Shown: positions 6,307-15,408 of the stretch, in pieces | How positions within the stretch are numbered: the stretch's first letter is position 1 | Layout of the letters: every line of letters starts with the position of its first letter | Assembly (NCBI RefSeq): GCF_005887095.1 | Contig: NZ_PNCI01000042.1 | Location: forward strand, 1-64,000 | Direction of reading: 5' to 3' | DNA length: 64,000 bases | Origin: Pseudoalteromonas rubra | GTDB taxonomy: Bacteria; Pseudomonadota; Gammaproteobacteria; Enterobacterales; Alteromonadaceae | Made by a program: the position numbers and the translations under genes | The notes under the pieces: generated by a model | Told to the model about the DNA's origin: nothing | The model's input: the letters and a program-made list of their open reading frames with translations, nothing else | Database searches by the model: none

Positions 6307-8469
6307 ATGGCTTTGTCAGTTTTCAAAATGGGCGATTTCTCACCCGATAATACGGATATTGTACAGAGAATTATTGCCAGAAATGCGCTTTTACTGTTAT
6401 TTCGGCTGCTTTGCTACCTTATCATCAACAATGAGCAGATCATCACTCGACAAAATCTGGTAGATGATGTCTGGTCGCAACACTATGTAGACGATAACGC
6501 AATCAATCGTGCGATGTCGGAACTAAGAAAGATCCTGAAATCTGAAAAGCAGAAAGGAACGATTGTAAAGACTCACTATCGTAAAGGGTATAGTTTCTTT
6601 CTTGAGCCAGAAATCATTTACTATGAGCATGTTGAGAAACCGTCTACATCTTACGCGCAGATCAACACTGATTCAGAGCCTTCCTCTTTGTCCGGGGAGT
6701 CTGAACTTACTACCCGGGCTCAGCTTGATCTTGATGTAGCAGCCAGTCATCATCGCAAAAGCACGCTGCGATGGCGTTATGTGTTGTTACCATTGCTCCT
6801 TATCTTGCCACCACTGGCCTGGCATATCCTGTCAACGGGCTTTTTTATCGGAGACCAAGAGACTCATACCCTTACCCGCAGCGATATAGAAGAAAGTGTG
6901 CTTTCCTGGCTACCGGGTCGTTACGCCACACTCAATCTGTCTCCCAATAAACAACACGTTGCTTTTTCTTTTATTCAGAATGATAACAAAAACTATGCGT
7001 TGGTGGTTAAGTCACTGGAAAGTGGGCATGAGAAACGTATTGGTAACTCTGGTGTCAATTATTTCCCGGTCGGGTGGTCGGTTGATTCCAGCTTTATTTA
7101 CTATCGGGCTGTGAGTGAAGATCAGTGTCAGGTGTGGCAACTGAGCGCTGACTTTATCACCAGCAACCGACATGTTTTTGATTGTACGCTGCACAACACA
7201 ACGGGTGGGGGCGTGGCGCCAGGACGCTTTGTGTATTCAAAAAGTGGTTATCGCAACCGCGATGAATTGTCTGTACTAACAAGCCGTGATCTGAGCACAG
7301 GTGATGAGTTTCAAATTACCTCACCCAACCTGAATTCTTATGGCGACCGCTTTTTAACTTATGTTGCTCAGAAGCAGGTGATCCTGTTTGAGCGCCGGCA
7401 GTATGAATCCAATGAACTGTATATGACCGATCTGGACGGTGGCAATCAGGTTAAGCTATTTGAGTCTGCGAGCCGGATCTGGGCTGTGAACTATGATGCT
7501 GAACAGGATTTAGTCAGCTGGTTTGATAATACCGCAAATCAGCTATACCGCTTTTCTTTGACACAGCGGCAACTACATAGTGTTAAGCAACTTCAGACTG
7601 AACAACAATATGCGAGCTCTCAAATGTTGGACAGCAATACCTTATTGATGGTGAGTTACCCTTTTCAGGCTGATGTATTCTTATTAGATCAGCAGACCCT
7701 TGGGCTGACAGAGCTTATAGCGAGCCCTCTGGAAGATACCTCCGCTACAGAAGTGGGTGACGAGTTTTTATTTCTGACACGTCAGGGTGATCAGTGCATC
7801 GTGAGAAAACAGCAATCAGATGGTCAAATTGTGCCGCTGACATTGCCACAAGACAGCTACACCTCGTTGCGCTATAACGCTGCCAGTGATCATTTATTGC
7901 TCCAGTATAAAGATAGAATTGAAGTGTATAAGCTGTCGGACATGACGCTGGCTGACAGTATTAATGCACAGGGGGTCGTGGTAGCGGCCGAGTTTATCGG
8001 ACCCCATGAACTCGGCTATGTGGTTGTGGATGACCATAAAGTAAAAAGTCGGGTCTTTAGCTACTCTCTGACTGATAAAAAGGTGACGCCACTGCCCACG
8101 TCGGATTCGTTGTGGATAGGGCGTCTTGATGACGAGCACCTGGTATCTTTGTCTTCCAGTGATAAAGTTGTCCTTTACAACATTCAGTCGGGTGAGATAA
8201 CCCGAGCCATTGATTTACCCCAGGTGAAATATAAGCATACGCTCGCCATCGGCGAAGGGAATATCTACCATTCTGATGGTGAAACCATCTACAAACTTGA
8301 CTTTAGTGCGCCGTCAGTGATTTCTGAGTTCTATCACATAGATGCGTCGAAATATGTGATCGGCAATATGAAGTACTCTCAAAAACGGGGTGGGTTAATC
8401 TTAGACCTGATTGAAGTTGTGGAAAACCAGCTGATCAAAGTTACATTAAAAGAAACTGAGTCACTCTGA
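6307..8469 (+). CDS. ToxR/CadC-like membrane-anchored transcriptional regulator
   Basis: 720 residues. The N-terminal ~100 residues form an OmpR/CadC-type winged helix (TRQNLVDDVWSQHYVDDNAINRAMSELRKIL trimmed: key parts are VDDVW near 55 and KGYSF near 94). One membrane span lies at about 157-180. The remaining ~540 residues are periplasmic and look like a beta-propeller of the TolB/WD40-like kind, with repeated short blades. CadC-family proteins sense a periplasmic signal and bind DNA from the membrane. Placed just after the precursor array, it likely controls it, but no operator was identified. Confidence 0.82.
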   Translation: MALSVFKMGDFSPDNTDIVQRIIARNALLLLFRLLCYLIINNEQIITRQNLVDDVWSQHYVDDNAINRAMSELRKILKSEKQKGTIVKTHYRKGYSFFLEPEIIYYEHVEKPSTSYAQINTDSEPSSLSGESELTTRAQLDLDVAASHHRKSTLRWRYVLLPLLLILPPLAWHILSTGFFIGDQETHTLTRSDIEESVLSWLPGRYATLNLSPNKQHVAFSFIQNDNKNYALVVKSLESGHEKRIGNSGVNYFPVGWSVDSSFIYYRAVSEDQCQVWQLSADFITSNRHVFDCTLHNTTGGGVAPGRFVYSKSGYRNRDELSVLTSRDLSTGDEFQITSPNLNSYGDRFLTYVAQKQVILFERRQYESNELYMTDLDGGNQVKLFESASRIWAVNYDAEQDLVSWFDNTANQLYRFSLTQRQLHSVKQLQTEQQYASSQMLDSNTLLMVSYPFQADVFLLDQQTLGLTELIASPLEDTSATEVGDEFLFLTRQGDQCIVRKQQSDGQIVPLTLPQDSYTSLRYNAASDHLLLQYKDRIEVYKLSDMTLADSINAQGVVVAAEFIGPHELGYVVVDDHKVKSRVFSYSLTDKKVTPLPTSDSLWIGRLDDEHLVSLSSSDKVVLYNIQSGEITRAIDLPQVKYKHTLAIGEGNIYHSDGETIYKLDFSAPSVISEFYHIDASKYVIGNMKYSQKRGGLILDLIEVVENQLIKVTLKETESL

Positions 8470-8959
8470 TGCATGTGTGAGTATTGCTGCGTGTGTTCTG
8501 GGAATCGCTGATTGTGTAAGACAAAGTAATTTCGGGGAGTTCATCGGTTATCAAAGCCTCATATGTTGCTCAACAAGCACACTAAACCCTACGGTATCTT
8601 TTCGCTCTAAGGCTGGTCGCTCAATAAAACGCCCTGGTGAGGCAGAGTCCACCACTTTATATGGCTTGTGACGGTTGTCAGTGTGCCAGGTCTCTTTCTT
8701 GTTCTTCTAAGTTAATCTTGCTGTGAAACTGTTTGTGCACACAGGGTTTTTCGGCTTTTTGTCCAAAATTAATTTATTCGGCAATCGCAGCAAATATTAC
8801 TCTCTATTATTCGCATATATAACATGCGCTTACCAGTTTCTTCTGGAGGTAAGATAAGATTTGATAATTACCGAATTTATGATGGCTTGGCTAAGGTAGT
8901 TAGTAACGAAACAACATAGTTTCAATCACACAGCTAACCCAATTAGCAGGAGCGTCAGG
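8470..8959. other. spacer without recognisable gene
   Basis: 490 bp between the regulator and a decayed precursor. The only frame (8477-8671) has no ribosome site or familiar sequence. It probably holds the promoter of the 8960-9600 genes. Confidence 0.5.
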
Positions 8960-9096
8960 ATGATTACATTAAAAACAAAAAAGCTAAAAACTTTGTCAAA
9001 AAAGAAATCTTGGGCAGTAAAGAAACACGCTTTATTGCGGGTGGCACTAACACAGATACTTTTACCGGGTCAGTCGATCCAAAGCAGGATGCTTAA
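8960..9096 (+). pseudogene. frameshifted RiPP precursor (long Lys-rich leader)
   Basis: The ATG with CAGGAG upstream opens MITLKTKKLKTLSKK, then runs out of frame. Shifting by one base in the A6 run near 8998-9003 restores KETRFIAGG and a 16-residue Thr-rich, Cys-free core (TNTDTFTGSVDPKQDA) ending at TAA 9094-9096. With seven A's the gene would be a normal 45-residue precursor of the 896/1061/1221 type. It may be decayed, phase-variable, or a homopolymer sequencing error. Confidence 0.75.
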
Positions 9097-9201
9097 CACC
9101 CCAACCCATTGCATCACATTGAGCGAATGGGCGTAGCCGTATACCGTCGCTGTCGTCGCAATACTCAGCTGTCGTGATGCCTGAACACAAGGAAAAAAAC
9201 A

Positions 9202-9600
9202 TTGCTGACCATGATCTTTCCCATGCTGACCGCGGGTGCGCTTGCAGGGCAGTTAACACTGCAAGAACCCAGTAGTGAGTTTTACTACTCCAGAGATGCC
9301 GTAACCGTCCTGGCCGCACCGGTAGTGACGAATGGTACCTGGATCGAGAAGGGCTCGGTACTACTGACCATTCAAACGGGTCGCGGCGGTGAAAGCCAAT
9401 TGCTGGTATCTAAATCGGATGGTTATATTGATTATGTCAGCGATAAATTGTCTCCCGGATATCGAGTGACCGCTGGTGAAATGTTATTTATAATTCGTTC
9501 CGCGCGTATACTGGCAAAACATGAACTGGCCGGACAGATCTCTGTGCAGGAGATAAACCAACAACAGACTGTCTGGTTATGTGATCAGGCAAAGGCATAG
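9202..9600 (+). CDS. small biotinyl/lipoyl-like (HlyD-type) domain protein
   Basis: 132 residues from a TTG start with AAGGAAA 7 nt upstream; an ATG at 9211 is the alternative. The body looks like the barrel-sandwich hybrid domain of biotinyl/HlyD proteins: VTVLAAPVVTNGTWIEKGSVLLTI near residue 34-57 (trimmed) and SKSDGYIDYVSDKLSPGYRV further on. There is no membrane span or coiled coil, so it is either a stand-alone adaptor fragment or the remnant of a membrane fusion protein. The full-length HlyD homologue is at 11806. Confidence 0.6.
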   Translation: MLTMIFPMLTAGALAGQLTLQEPSSEFYYSRDAVTVLAAPVVTNGTWIEKGSVLLTIQTGRGGESQLLVSKSDGYIDYVSDKLSPGYRVTAGEMLFIIRSARILAKHELAGQISVQEINQQQTVWLCDQAKA

Positions 9601-9642
9601 CCAATGCGTGTTGATGAAGTGACGCAGAATAAATTGTCAGGC

Positions 9643-9750
9643 TTATCGCAGCGCTGAGCCGCCACAGTGGTTAGAAATAGTGCTCCACTCTTGGATTTCT
9701 GCACTGTCTTTACCTGCTGATACTGCTTGAAGTTTTAATACGTTATTCAT
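9643..9750 (-). CDS. RiPP precursor on the minus strand
   Basis: A 35-residue peptide with CGGAGAA 7 nt upstream of its ATG on the minus strand. Leader MNNVLKLQAVSAGKDSAE, then a core with EWSTISNHCGGSALR. One Cys has three Ser/Thr within six residues, and Ser-Thr-x-Ser-x-x-Cys is a plausible lanthionine ring seed. It is the precursor nearest the LanB/C/T genes and the only one on this strand, so it may be the dedicated lanthipeptide substrate. The Gly-Gly here may lie within the core and not mark cleavage. Confidence 0.65.
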   Translation of the reverse strand: MNNVLKLQAVSAGKDSAEIQEWSTISNHCGGSALR

Positions 9751-10288
9751 AATGGTTCTCCGATTTATTAAATGGCACGATTAACCCTGGTTTCACAAAA
9801 ATGACTTGATAAGTTTGCTGTTTTATCAAAGCTCAAACCGTCACTGATTTTTTCAGTTGTTTTAATGCTGTTTGATTTGTTTATTTTTATCTCCAGGGAT
9901 ATTTTTGTGTAACAAACTAGGTTTTAACTTCTTGGCGTTAGCCAGTGATTAAATAATAGCGCTGATTGATGTTTTTATTAGTTGGCTTTTATTACAGGTT
10001 TTACTTCCAATGGGGGGTATTTTTAATTCAGGCATTATTTTTATTGTCTAGCTGTAGAATATGACAGGTTTCATTGTCCTGAATCAGGAAAGCCGGTGGT
10101 ACTGTGTGCGTGCTGACATAGGTGAGTGAGCCTGGGATTGTTGCGAGAAGAAAGAAGGCATTCATTACTGACAATATGCAGAAGTAAGCGTTACAATGTC
10201 ATCATATAAATGGAGCGGGTTGCCCACGCAATGGAACGGCATTCCTATGCTCTTCGTGGTAGACAACAAATTAGAAGAGAATAATGTT
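9751..10288. other. AT-rich spacer before glmU
   Basis: 538 bp with no supportable gene. It should hold the divergent promoters of the minus-strand precursor and glmU. In related genomes atpC normally precedes glmU; here that link is broken by the RiPP block. Confidence 0.5.
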
Positions 10289-11650
10289 ATGGCACTGACT
10301 ACAGTGATCCTTGCCGCAGGCAAGGGGACTCGTATGCGTTCAAAATTACCTAAGGTATTACACCCGGTTGCAGGCCGTCCGATGGTGCAGCATGTTATTG
10401 ACAATGCTTTTGCTTTGGGTGCGAGTACGACGAACCTTGTATATGGCCATGGTGCACAGCTGCTACAACAGGCGCTGCAGCACAATGCTGTAAACTGGGT
10501 ACATCAGGCTGAGCAATTGGGTACAGGTCATGCTGTCGCCGTTGCGAAAGAACATATTGCAGATGATGATACGGTGCTTATCTTATATGGCGATGTGCCA
10601 CTAACCCGCCTGTCGACCTTGAAACGCCTGCTAGACGCCACCCCAGAGCGCGGTTTAGCGGTATTAACGGTTAATCTTGATAACCCCAGTGGCTATGGCC
10701 GTATGATCCGTGAAAATGGCAAGCTGGTCGGAATCGTTGAACAAAAAGACGCAACTGAAGCTCAACTGGCAATCCAGGAGATCAACACGGGTATCATGGC
10801 GGCGAATGGCGGGCTATTAAAAAAATGGCTGGGTCAGCTCTCCAATAATAATGCTCAGGGAGAATACTACCTTACCGACATCGTTGCGATGGCACACCAG
10901 GAAGGCGTCGAAATAACCTCAGCACAGCCGGATGACGCAATGGAAGTTGAAGGGGCAAACAACCGTGTGCAGCTTGCCGGTTTAGAGCGTGCCTATCAGG
11001 CATGGCAGGCTGAAACTCTGATGCTTAATGGCGCGAGTCTGGCCGATCCGATGCGTATCGATGTCCGCGGTGATGTTACAACCGGTCAGGACGTACAAAT
11101 TGATGTGAATGTGGTTTTCGAAGGCCAGGTTGAACTGGGTGACGATGTGGTGATTGGTCCAAACTGCGTGCTGAAAAACTGTAAGATTGGCAATGGTGTG
11201 GTTATTAAAGCCAACACCCTGATAGAAGAAGCAACCGTCGGTGATGCCTGTACGCTGGGCCCATTTGCCAGATTGCGTCCCGGTGCAGTAATGGAAACTG
11301 ATTCGCACATTGGTAACTTTGTCGAAATGAAAAAGTCCCGCCTGGGCAAAGGGTCTAAAGCAAACCACCTGACCTATCTGGGTGATGCCGAGATTGGTGA
11401 GAAAGTGAATATTGGCGCCGGTACCATTACGTGTAACTACGATGGCGTCAATAAATCGAAAACCATCATTGGCGATGGTGCTTTTATTGGTTCCAACTCT
11501 TCACTGGTCGCACCGGTGGAGATTGGCAAGACAGCGACTGTTGGCGCGGGGTCTGTGATCACAACTAAAGTCGGCGACGAGACACTCGCAGTGGCCAGAG
11601 GTAAGCAGCGAAACATTGATAGCTGGCAAAGACCAGTAAAAAAGAGTTAA
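10289..11650 (+). CDS. glmU: bifunctional UDP-GlcNAc pyrophosphorylase / GlcN-1-P acetyltransferase
   Basis: 453 residues, standard length. It makes UDP-N-acetylglucosamine for peptidoglycan and LPS in two steps (acetylation of glucosamine-1-phosphate, then uridylation). The N-terminal nucleotidyltransferase motif is [19 protein letters not shown]; from about residue 250 hexapeptide repeats build the left-handed beta-helix acetyltransferase ([15 protein letters not shown]). The frame is open 31 codons further upstream, but the ATG at 10289 with TAGAAGAGA matches the family start. Its partner glmS lies 24 kb downstream because other genes have come between them. Confidence 0.97.
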   Translation: MALTTVILAAGKGTRMRSKLPKVLHPVAGRPMVQHVIDNAFALGASTTNLVYGHGAQLLQQALQHNAVNWVHQAEQLGTGHAVAVAKEHIADDDTVLILYGDVPLTRLSTLKRLLDATPERGLAVLTVNLDNPSGYGRMIRENGKLVGIVEQKDATEAQLAIQEINTGIMAANGGLLKKWLGQLSNNNAQGEYYLTDIVAMAHQEGVEITSAQPDDAMEVEGANNRVQLAGLERAYQAWQAETLMLNGASLADPMRIDVRGDVTTGQDVQIDVNVVFEGQVELGDDVVIGPNCVLKNCKIGNGVVIKANTLIEEATVGDACTLGPFARLRPGAVMETDSHIGNFVEMKKSRLGKGSKANHLTYLGDAEIGEKVNIGAGTITCNYDGVNKSKTIIGDGAFIGSNSSLVAPVEIGKTATVGAGSVITTKVGDETLAVARGKQRNIDSWQRPVKKS

Positions 11651-11651
11651 T

Positions 11652-11681
11652 AAAAACGGGAGCTTAGGCTCCCGTTTTTAT
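11652..11681 (+). terminator. rho-independent terminator of glmU
   Basis: AAAAACGGGAGC and GCTCCCGTTTTT form a long perfect stem with a 4-nt loop; it can act in both directions. Confidence 0.93.
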
Positions 11682-11805
11682 TTAGGGACGTTGTTTTGTC
11701 AAGACATCGCACAGTGAGTTCCTTTCTGATGACCAAAGTGATACATTACTGGGGGTTAATTAAAATTTAACAATAAAAACTCAAACAATCGGGTGTTAGG
11801 TAATT

Positions 11806-13050
11806 ATGGAAAATCTCTTTAGAAAAGAAGTATTAGAGAGTAAAAGACACCGACTAGAAGGAGCTGTAAGTTTAGTTCAACCACCCGTGTTCAAGACACT
11901 GACTTTACTTATCCTGATCGTCGTAATTGTAAGTATCATATTTCTTGCCAGCGGTAGCTATGCGCGCAAAGAGCGGGTATCCGGAGTGATTGAACCCAAT
12001 ACAGGGGTGCTAAAGTTGGTTGCACCTCAGACTGGGATCATTGCTGAGGTACTGGTGTCTGAAGGAGACTATGTAGAAGCCGATCAACCCTTGTTACGGG
12101 TTGCATCTGCCAAGCACAGTACTCAGTCACTGGAACTCAACCAGGCACTGCTCAATCAGTATAGTTTTCAGCTACGTAACCTACAGCAGCAGATCAGTCA
12201 GCAAAAGCGCCAGCATGTACTGGAACTGACTGAGCTGAGACAGCAAAAAGCCACGGCAGAAGCACGTCTGAAAGAGCTGGATAGCCAGGCCCGTACCTTT
12301 GAAAAGCGATTACAGCTGAATCAGCAAATGGTGGGTCAGATCAGTACGCTAAAAGGAACTGGCTATATTTCTGAGTTGGAGTTGCAGCGACAAAAAGATA
12401 CTTTGTTGTCGTTACAGCAACAGGCATCGAGTATCCAGTCCGAACGACTGACACTGGCTGCGCAAATTCAGCAGCACGACACCGATCTGGAAAAATTGCC
12501 GCTTCAACATGATGAACGTTTAAGTCAGCTGGAGTCGCAGCAAGCTGATTTGCAAATCCAACTATCGTCCGTTGAACAGCAACGCCTGGGTGAGCTGCGT
12601 GCCCCCAAAGCGGGTGTTGTCACAGGCCTGTTGGGCAAAGTAGGTAAGAGCGTAAATGCCGGACAAAACCTGCTCAGCATTTTGCCGCAGGGCAGCCAGA
12701 TGCAGGCCATCATTTATGTGCCAACGTCGTCTTTTGGCTTTATTAACCTGGGTCAGGAAGCCAAACTGCGATATCACGCTTTTCCGTATGAGAAGTTTGG
12801 TATCTATAACGGCACTATTCAGCAAGTCAGTAACAGTGTGATCCTGCCAGAAGAAACCAGTACGCCCGGGGTGATACAGCAACCGGCTTATCGGGTGGTC
12901 GTTTCTCTTGAAGAACAGCAGATCACGGCCTACGGCAAGGCAACACCGCTGCGGGCGGGGATGATGCTCGATGCAGACATCATCGTTGAAGAACGCTCCC
13001 TATTGCGTTGGTTATTTGATCCCGTGTTTAGTATTAAAGGACAGCTGTAG
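11806..13050 (+). CDS. HlyD-type periplasmic adaptor of peptide exporter
   Basis: 414 residues: short cytoplasmic N-terminus, one membrane span at about 30-49, a lipoyl half-domain (GVLKLVAPQTGIIAEVLVSE, about 67-86), a long Gln-rich coiled-coil hairpin (about 100-250), the second lipoyl half (LRAPKAGVVTGLLGKVGKSV) and a beta-barrel. Such proteins link an inner-membrane peptide ABC exporter to a TolC-type outer-membrane channel. It lies 30 bp before the C39 ABC transporter, in one operon. No TolC gene is visible in the window. Confidence 0.92.
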   Translation: MENLFRKEVLESKRHRLEGAVSLVQPPVFKTLTLLILIVVIVSIIFLASGSYARKERVSGVIEPNTGVLKLVAPQTGIIAEVLVSEGDYVEADQPLLRVASAKHSTQSLELNQALLNQYSFQLRNLQQQISQQKRQHVLELTELRQQKATAEARLKELDSQARTFEKRLQLNQQMVGQISTLKGTGYISELELQRQKDTLLSLQQQASSIQSERLTLAAQIQQHDTDLEKLPLQHDERLSQLESQQADLQIQLSSVEQQRLGELRAPKAGVVTGLLGKVGKSVNAGQNLLSILPQGSQMQAIIYVPTSSFGFINLGQEAKLRYHAFPYEKFGIYNGTIQQVSNSVILPEETSTPGVIQQPAYRVVVSLEEQQITAYGKATPLRAGMMLDADIIVEERSLLRWLFDPVFSIKGQL

Positions 13051-13080
13051 GCTGCAACTACAAGAATAAAAAGGCTTTTT

Positions 13081-15225
13081 ATGCACGTTGAAGACGAATC
13101 ACCGGTACAGCAGTTAGAGTTCTGGTCAAGGAAGTCACTGCCTATTATTTTACAATCCGAGGCGGCTGAATGCGGCCTCGCCAGCCTGGCCATGGTCGCG
13201 GCGTATCACGGTTACCACAGCGATCTAACCACATTAAGACAAAAGTTCAGCATATCTATCGAAGGGGCAACCCTGCTGGATATTATGCATTTTGCAGAGA
13301 AGCTGGAGATGAGTTCGCGGCCATTGCGTATCGAACTGGAAGATCTGGATGCACTGCAAACGCCCTGCATTTTGCACTGGGATATGAATCACTTTGTGGT
13401 CCTTAAAAAGGCCAATGAAAAGCGTATCGTCATCCATGACCCGGCTTCGGGTGAAAAAACCTTCACCATGGCGGAGGCGTCCAAGCACTTTACGGGCGTC
13501 GCTCTGGAGCTGACACCGACCAAGAGTTTTGAAAAGAAAGAGAAGAAACCCAGTCTGCACTTTTCGGATTTCTGGAGCCGTATCACAGGGCTGAAACGCT
13601 CGCTGACCCTGATCTTCTTACTGTCCATCATCCTTCAGGTCTTTACCCTTGCGGCACCTTATTATATTCAGCTGGTGATCGATGATGTGATCCTGACAGG
13701 GGATATCAACCTCTTGACGGTGCTCGCCACCGGTTTCTTTTTGGTGCTGGTATTTGAAATCGCCACCAATGCGCTGCGAGGCTTCACTTTGCTGCACTTT
13801 GGTAACCAGATGAACATTCAGCTGGGGGCCAACCTGTTCCACCATCTGGTTCGGCTGCCGATTTCCTATTTCGAAAAACGCCATATGGGTGACGTGGTTT
13901 CCCGCTTTGGCTCATTGCAGCAGGTCAAACAAATCCTGACTACCGGGGTGATCGAAGCCATCATCGACGGTTTGATGGCGATCATTACGCTGGCCATGAT
14001 CTTCTTTTATAGCCCAACGCTGTCGGCGGTAGTATTAGCGGCTGTGGTGGCGTATGCCATAGTACGTATTGCCATGTACAAACCGTTTCGCAATATCAGC
14101 GAACAGGAAATCATGGCACGGGCAGAAGAAAACTCCAACTTTATGGAAACCGTGCGGGGCATTCAGACCATCAAACTGTTTGGCTCAGAGGTGAAGCGCG
14201 AGGGCCAGTGGCAAAACCGCTACGCTAACGCGATTAATCAGAGTATTCGTCTGGGGAATTTCCAGATCGGCTACGATGCCATTAACCGGGCTTTATTTGG
14301 TATAGAAAACATTCTGGTGGTGTTTTTGGCAGCGCATCTGGTTCTGGATGGGGGCTTCAGTACCGGAATGCTGTTCGCATTTATGTCGTATAAGCGCCAG
14401 TTTATGGACAAAACGGCCAACCTGATTGAAAAGTTGATTGAGTTTAAAATGGTGGGTCTGCACTTTGATCGTATTGCGGATATTGCACTGACCGACAAGG
14501 AAATTTTGCAGCCGGATCAGGTAAAACAGCATCAGGTTGAAGGTCACATCGAGCTACGTAACATCTGTTTCGCTTATTCCGATGCAACACCCAACGTTCT
14601 GAACAATCTCAACCTGACCATATCCGCGGGGGAATCAGTGGCAATCACGGGTCCTTCAGGCTGTGGTAAATCAACCTTGCTGAAAATCATGCTGGGTCTG
14701 AACCAGCCAAAAAGTGGTGAAGTACTCATCGACGGCGTCCCGATGGAGCAGATCGGTGCACGCCAGTACCGTCAACAAATTGCAGCGGTAATGCAGGACG
14801 ATGAGCTGTTGTCGGGCTCAGTTGCCGACAACATCGCATTTTTCGACACGCCAATTGATATGGAGCGCGTTGTGTACTGTGCGCAATTAGCCGCGATCCA
14901 CGACGATATCAGCCAGATGCCGATGAACTACGATAGCCTGATCGGCGACATGGGTTCGAGCCTCTCGGGTGGTCAGAAGCAACGTATCATTCTGGCCCGT
15001 GCGCTGTACAAACAGCCTAAGATTTTGTTTATGGATGAGGCAACCAGTCACCTGGACACCAGTCTGGAATCCGACATCAATGAAGCGGTATCTCGATTGG
15101 ATATCACCCGAGTGATTATTGCGCACCGTAAAGAAACCATTGCCTCGGCCGACCGAGAAGTTCGGCTGAAAAAGGCCGACTTACCTGATGCCCAGGAGCA
15201 GGAGGAAGAGTCTGTTTGTGAGTAA
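13081..15225 (+). CDS. lanT: C39 peptidase-containing ABC exporter (LanT-like)
   Basis: 714 residues. The N-terminal C39 peptidase has the complete triad: Cys31 in QSEAAECGLAS, His104 in HWDMNHFVVL, Asp120 in IHDPASG. The central six-span domain is followed by the ATPase: Walker A GPSGCGKS at 524-531, signature SLSGGQKQR near 628, Walker B ILFMDEATSHLD. Enzymes of this type cut leaders after double glycine while exporting the core. This fits nearly all precursors in the 0.6-6.2 kb array, so one transporter probably serves them all. Confidence 0.95.
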   Translation: MHVEDESPVQQLEFWSRKSLPIILQSEAAECGLASLAMVAAYHGYHSDLTTLRQKFSISIEGATLLDIMHFAEKLEMSSRPLRIELEDLDALQTPCILHWDMNHFVVLKKANEKRIVIHDPASGEKTFTMAEASKHFTGVALELTPTKSFEKKEKKPSLHFSDFWSRITGLKRSLTLIFLLSIILQVFTLAAPYYIQLVIDDVILTGDINLLTVLATGFFLVLVFEIATNALRGFTLLHFGNQMNIQLGANLFHHLVRLPISYFEKRHMGDVVSRFGSLQQVKQILTTGVIEAIIDGLMAIITLAMIFFYSPTLSAVVLAAVVAYAIVRIAMYKPFRNISEQEIMARAEENSNFMETVRGIQTIKLFGSEVKREGQWQNRYANAINQSIRLGNFQIGYDAINRALFGIENILVVFLAAHLVLDGGFSTGMLFAFMSYKRQFMDKTANLIEKLIEFKMVGLHFDRIADIALTDKEILQPDQVKQHQVEGHIELRNICFAYSDATPNVLNNLNLTISAGESVAITGPSGCGKSTLLKIMLGLNQPKSGEVLIDGVPMEQIGARQYRQQIAAVMQDDELLSGSVADNIAFFDTPIDMERVVYCAQLAAIHDDISQMPMNYDSLIGDMGSSLSGGQKQRIILARALYKQPKILFMDEATSHLDTSLESDINEAVSRLDITRVIIAHRKETIASADREVRLKKADLPDAQEQEEESVCE

Positions 15226-15408
15226 CTGTCTGTTTGATTGTTTTTATTATGTAAAAAATTTGAGTGGCGGTGGTTGAGCGGGCGAACAATTTGGGTTAAC
15301 GTCGGAAAGATAACAAAAGGTACAGATGGCAATACGTGCATCAGTGATGTACGTATTGCGTTGACGACACGATAACAATAACGAATGACGATTAGATTAA
15401 GGATGAAC

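Noticed and set aside
8477-8671. 64-codon frame after the regulator
   Set aside because: No ribosome site, leader motif or recognisable sequence.
9604-9657. 17-codon frame MRVDEVTQNKLSGLSQR resembling a leader end
   Set aside because: Too short, no core peptide and overlaps the stronger minus-strand precursor.
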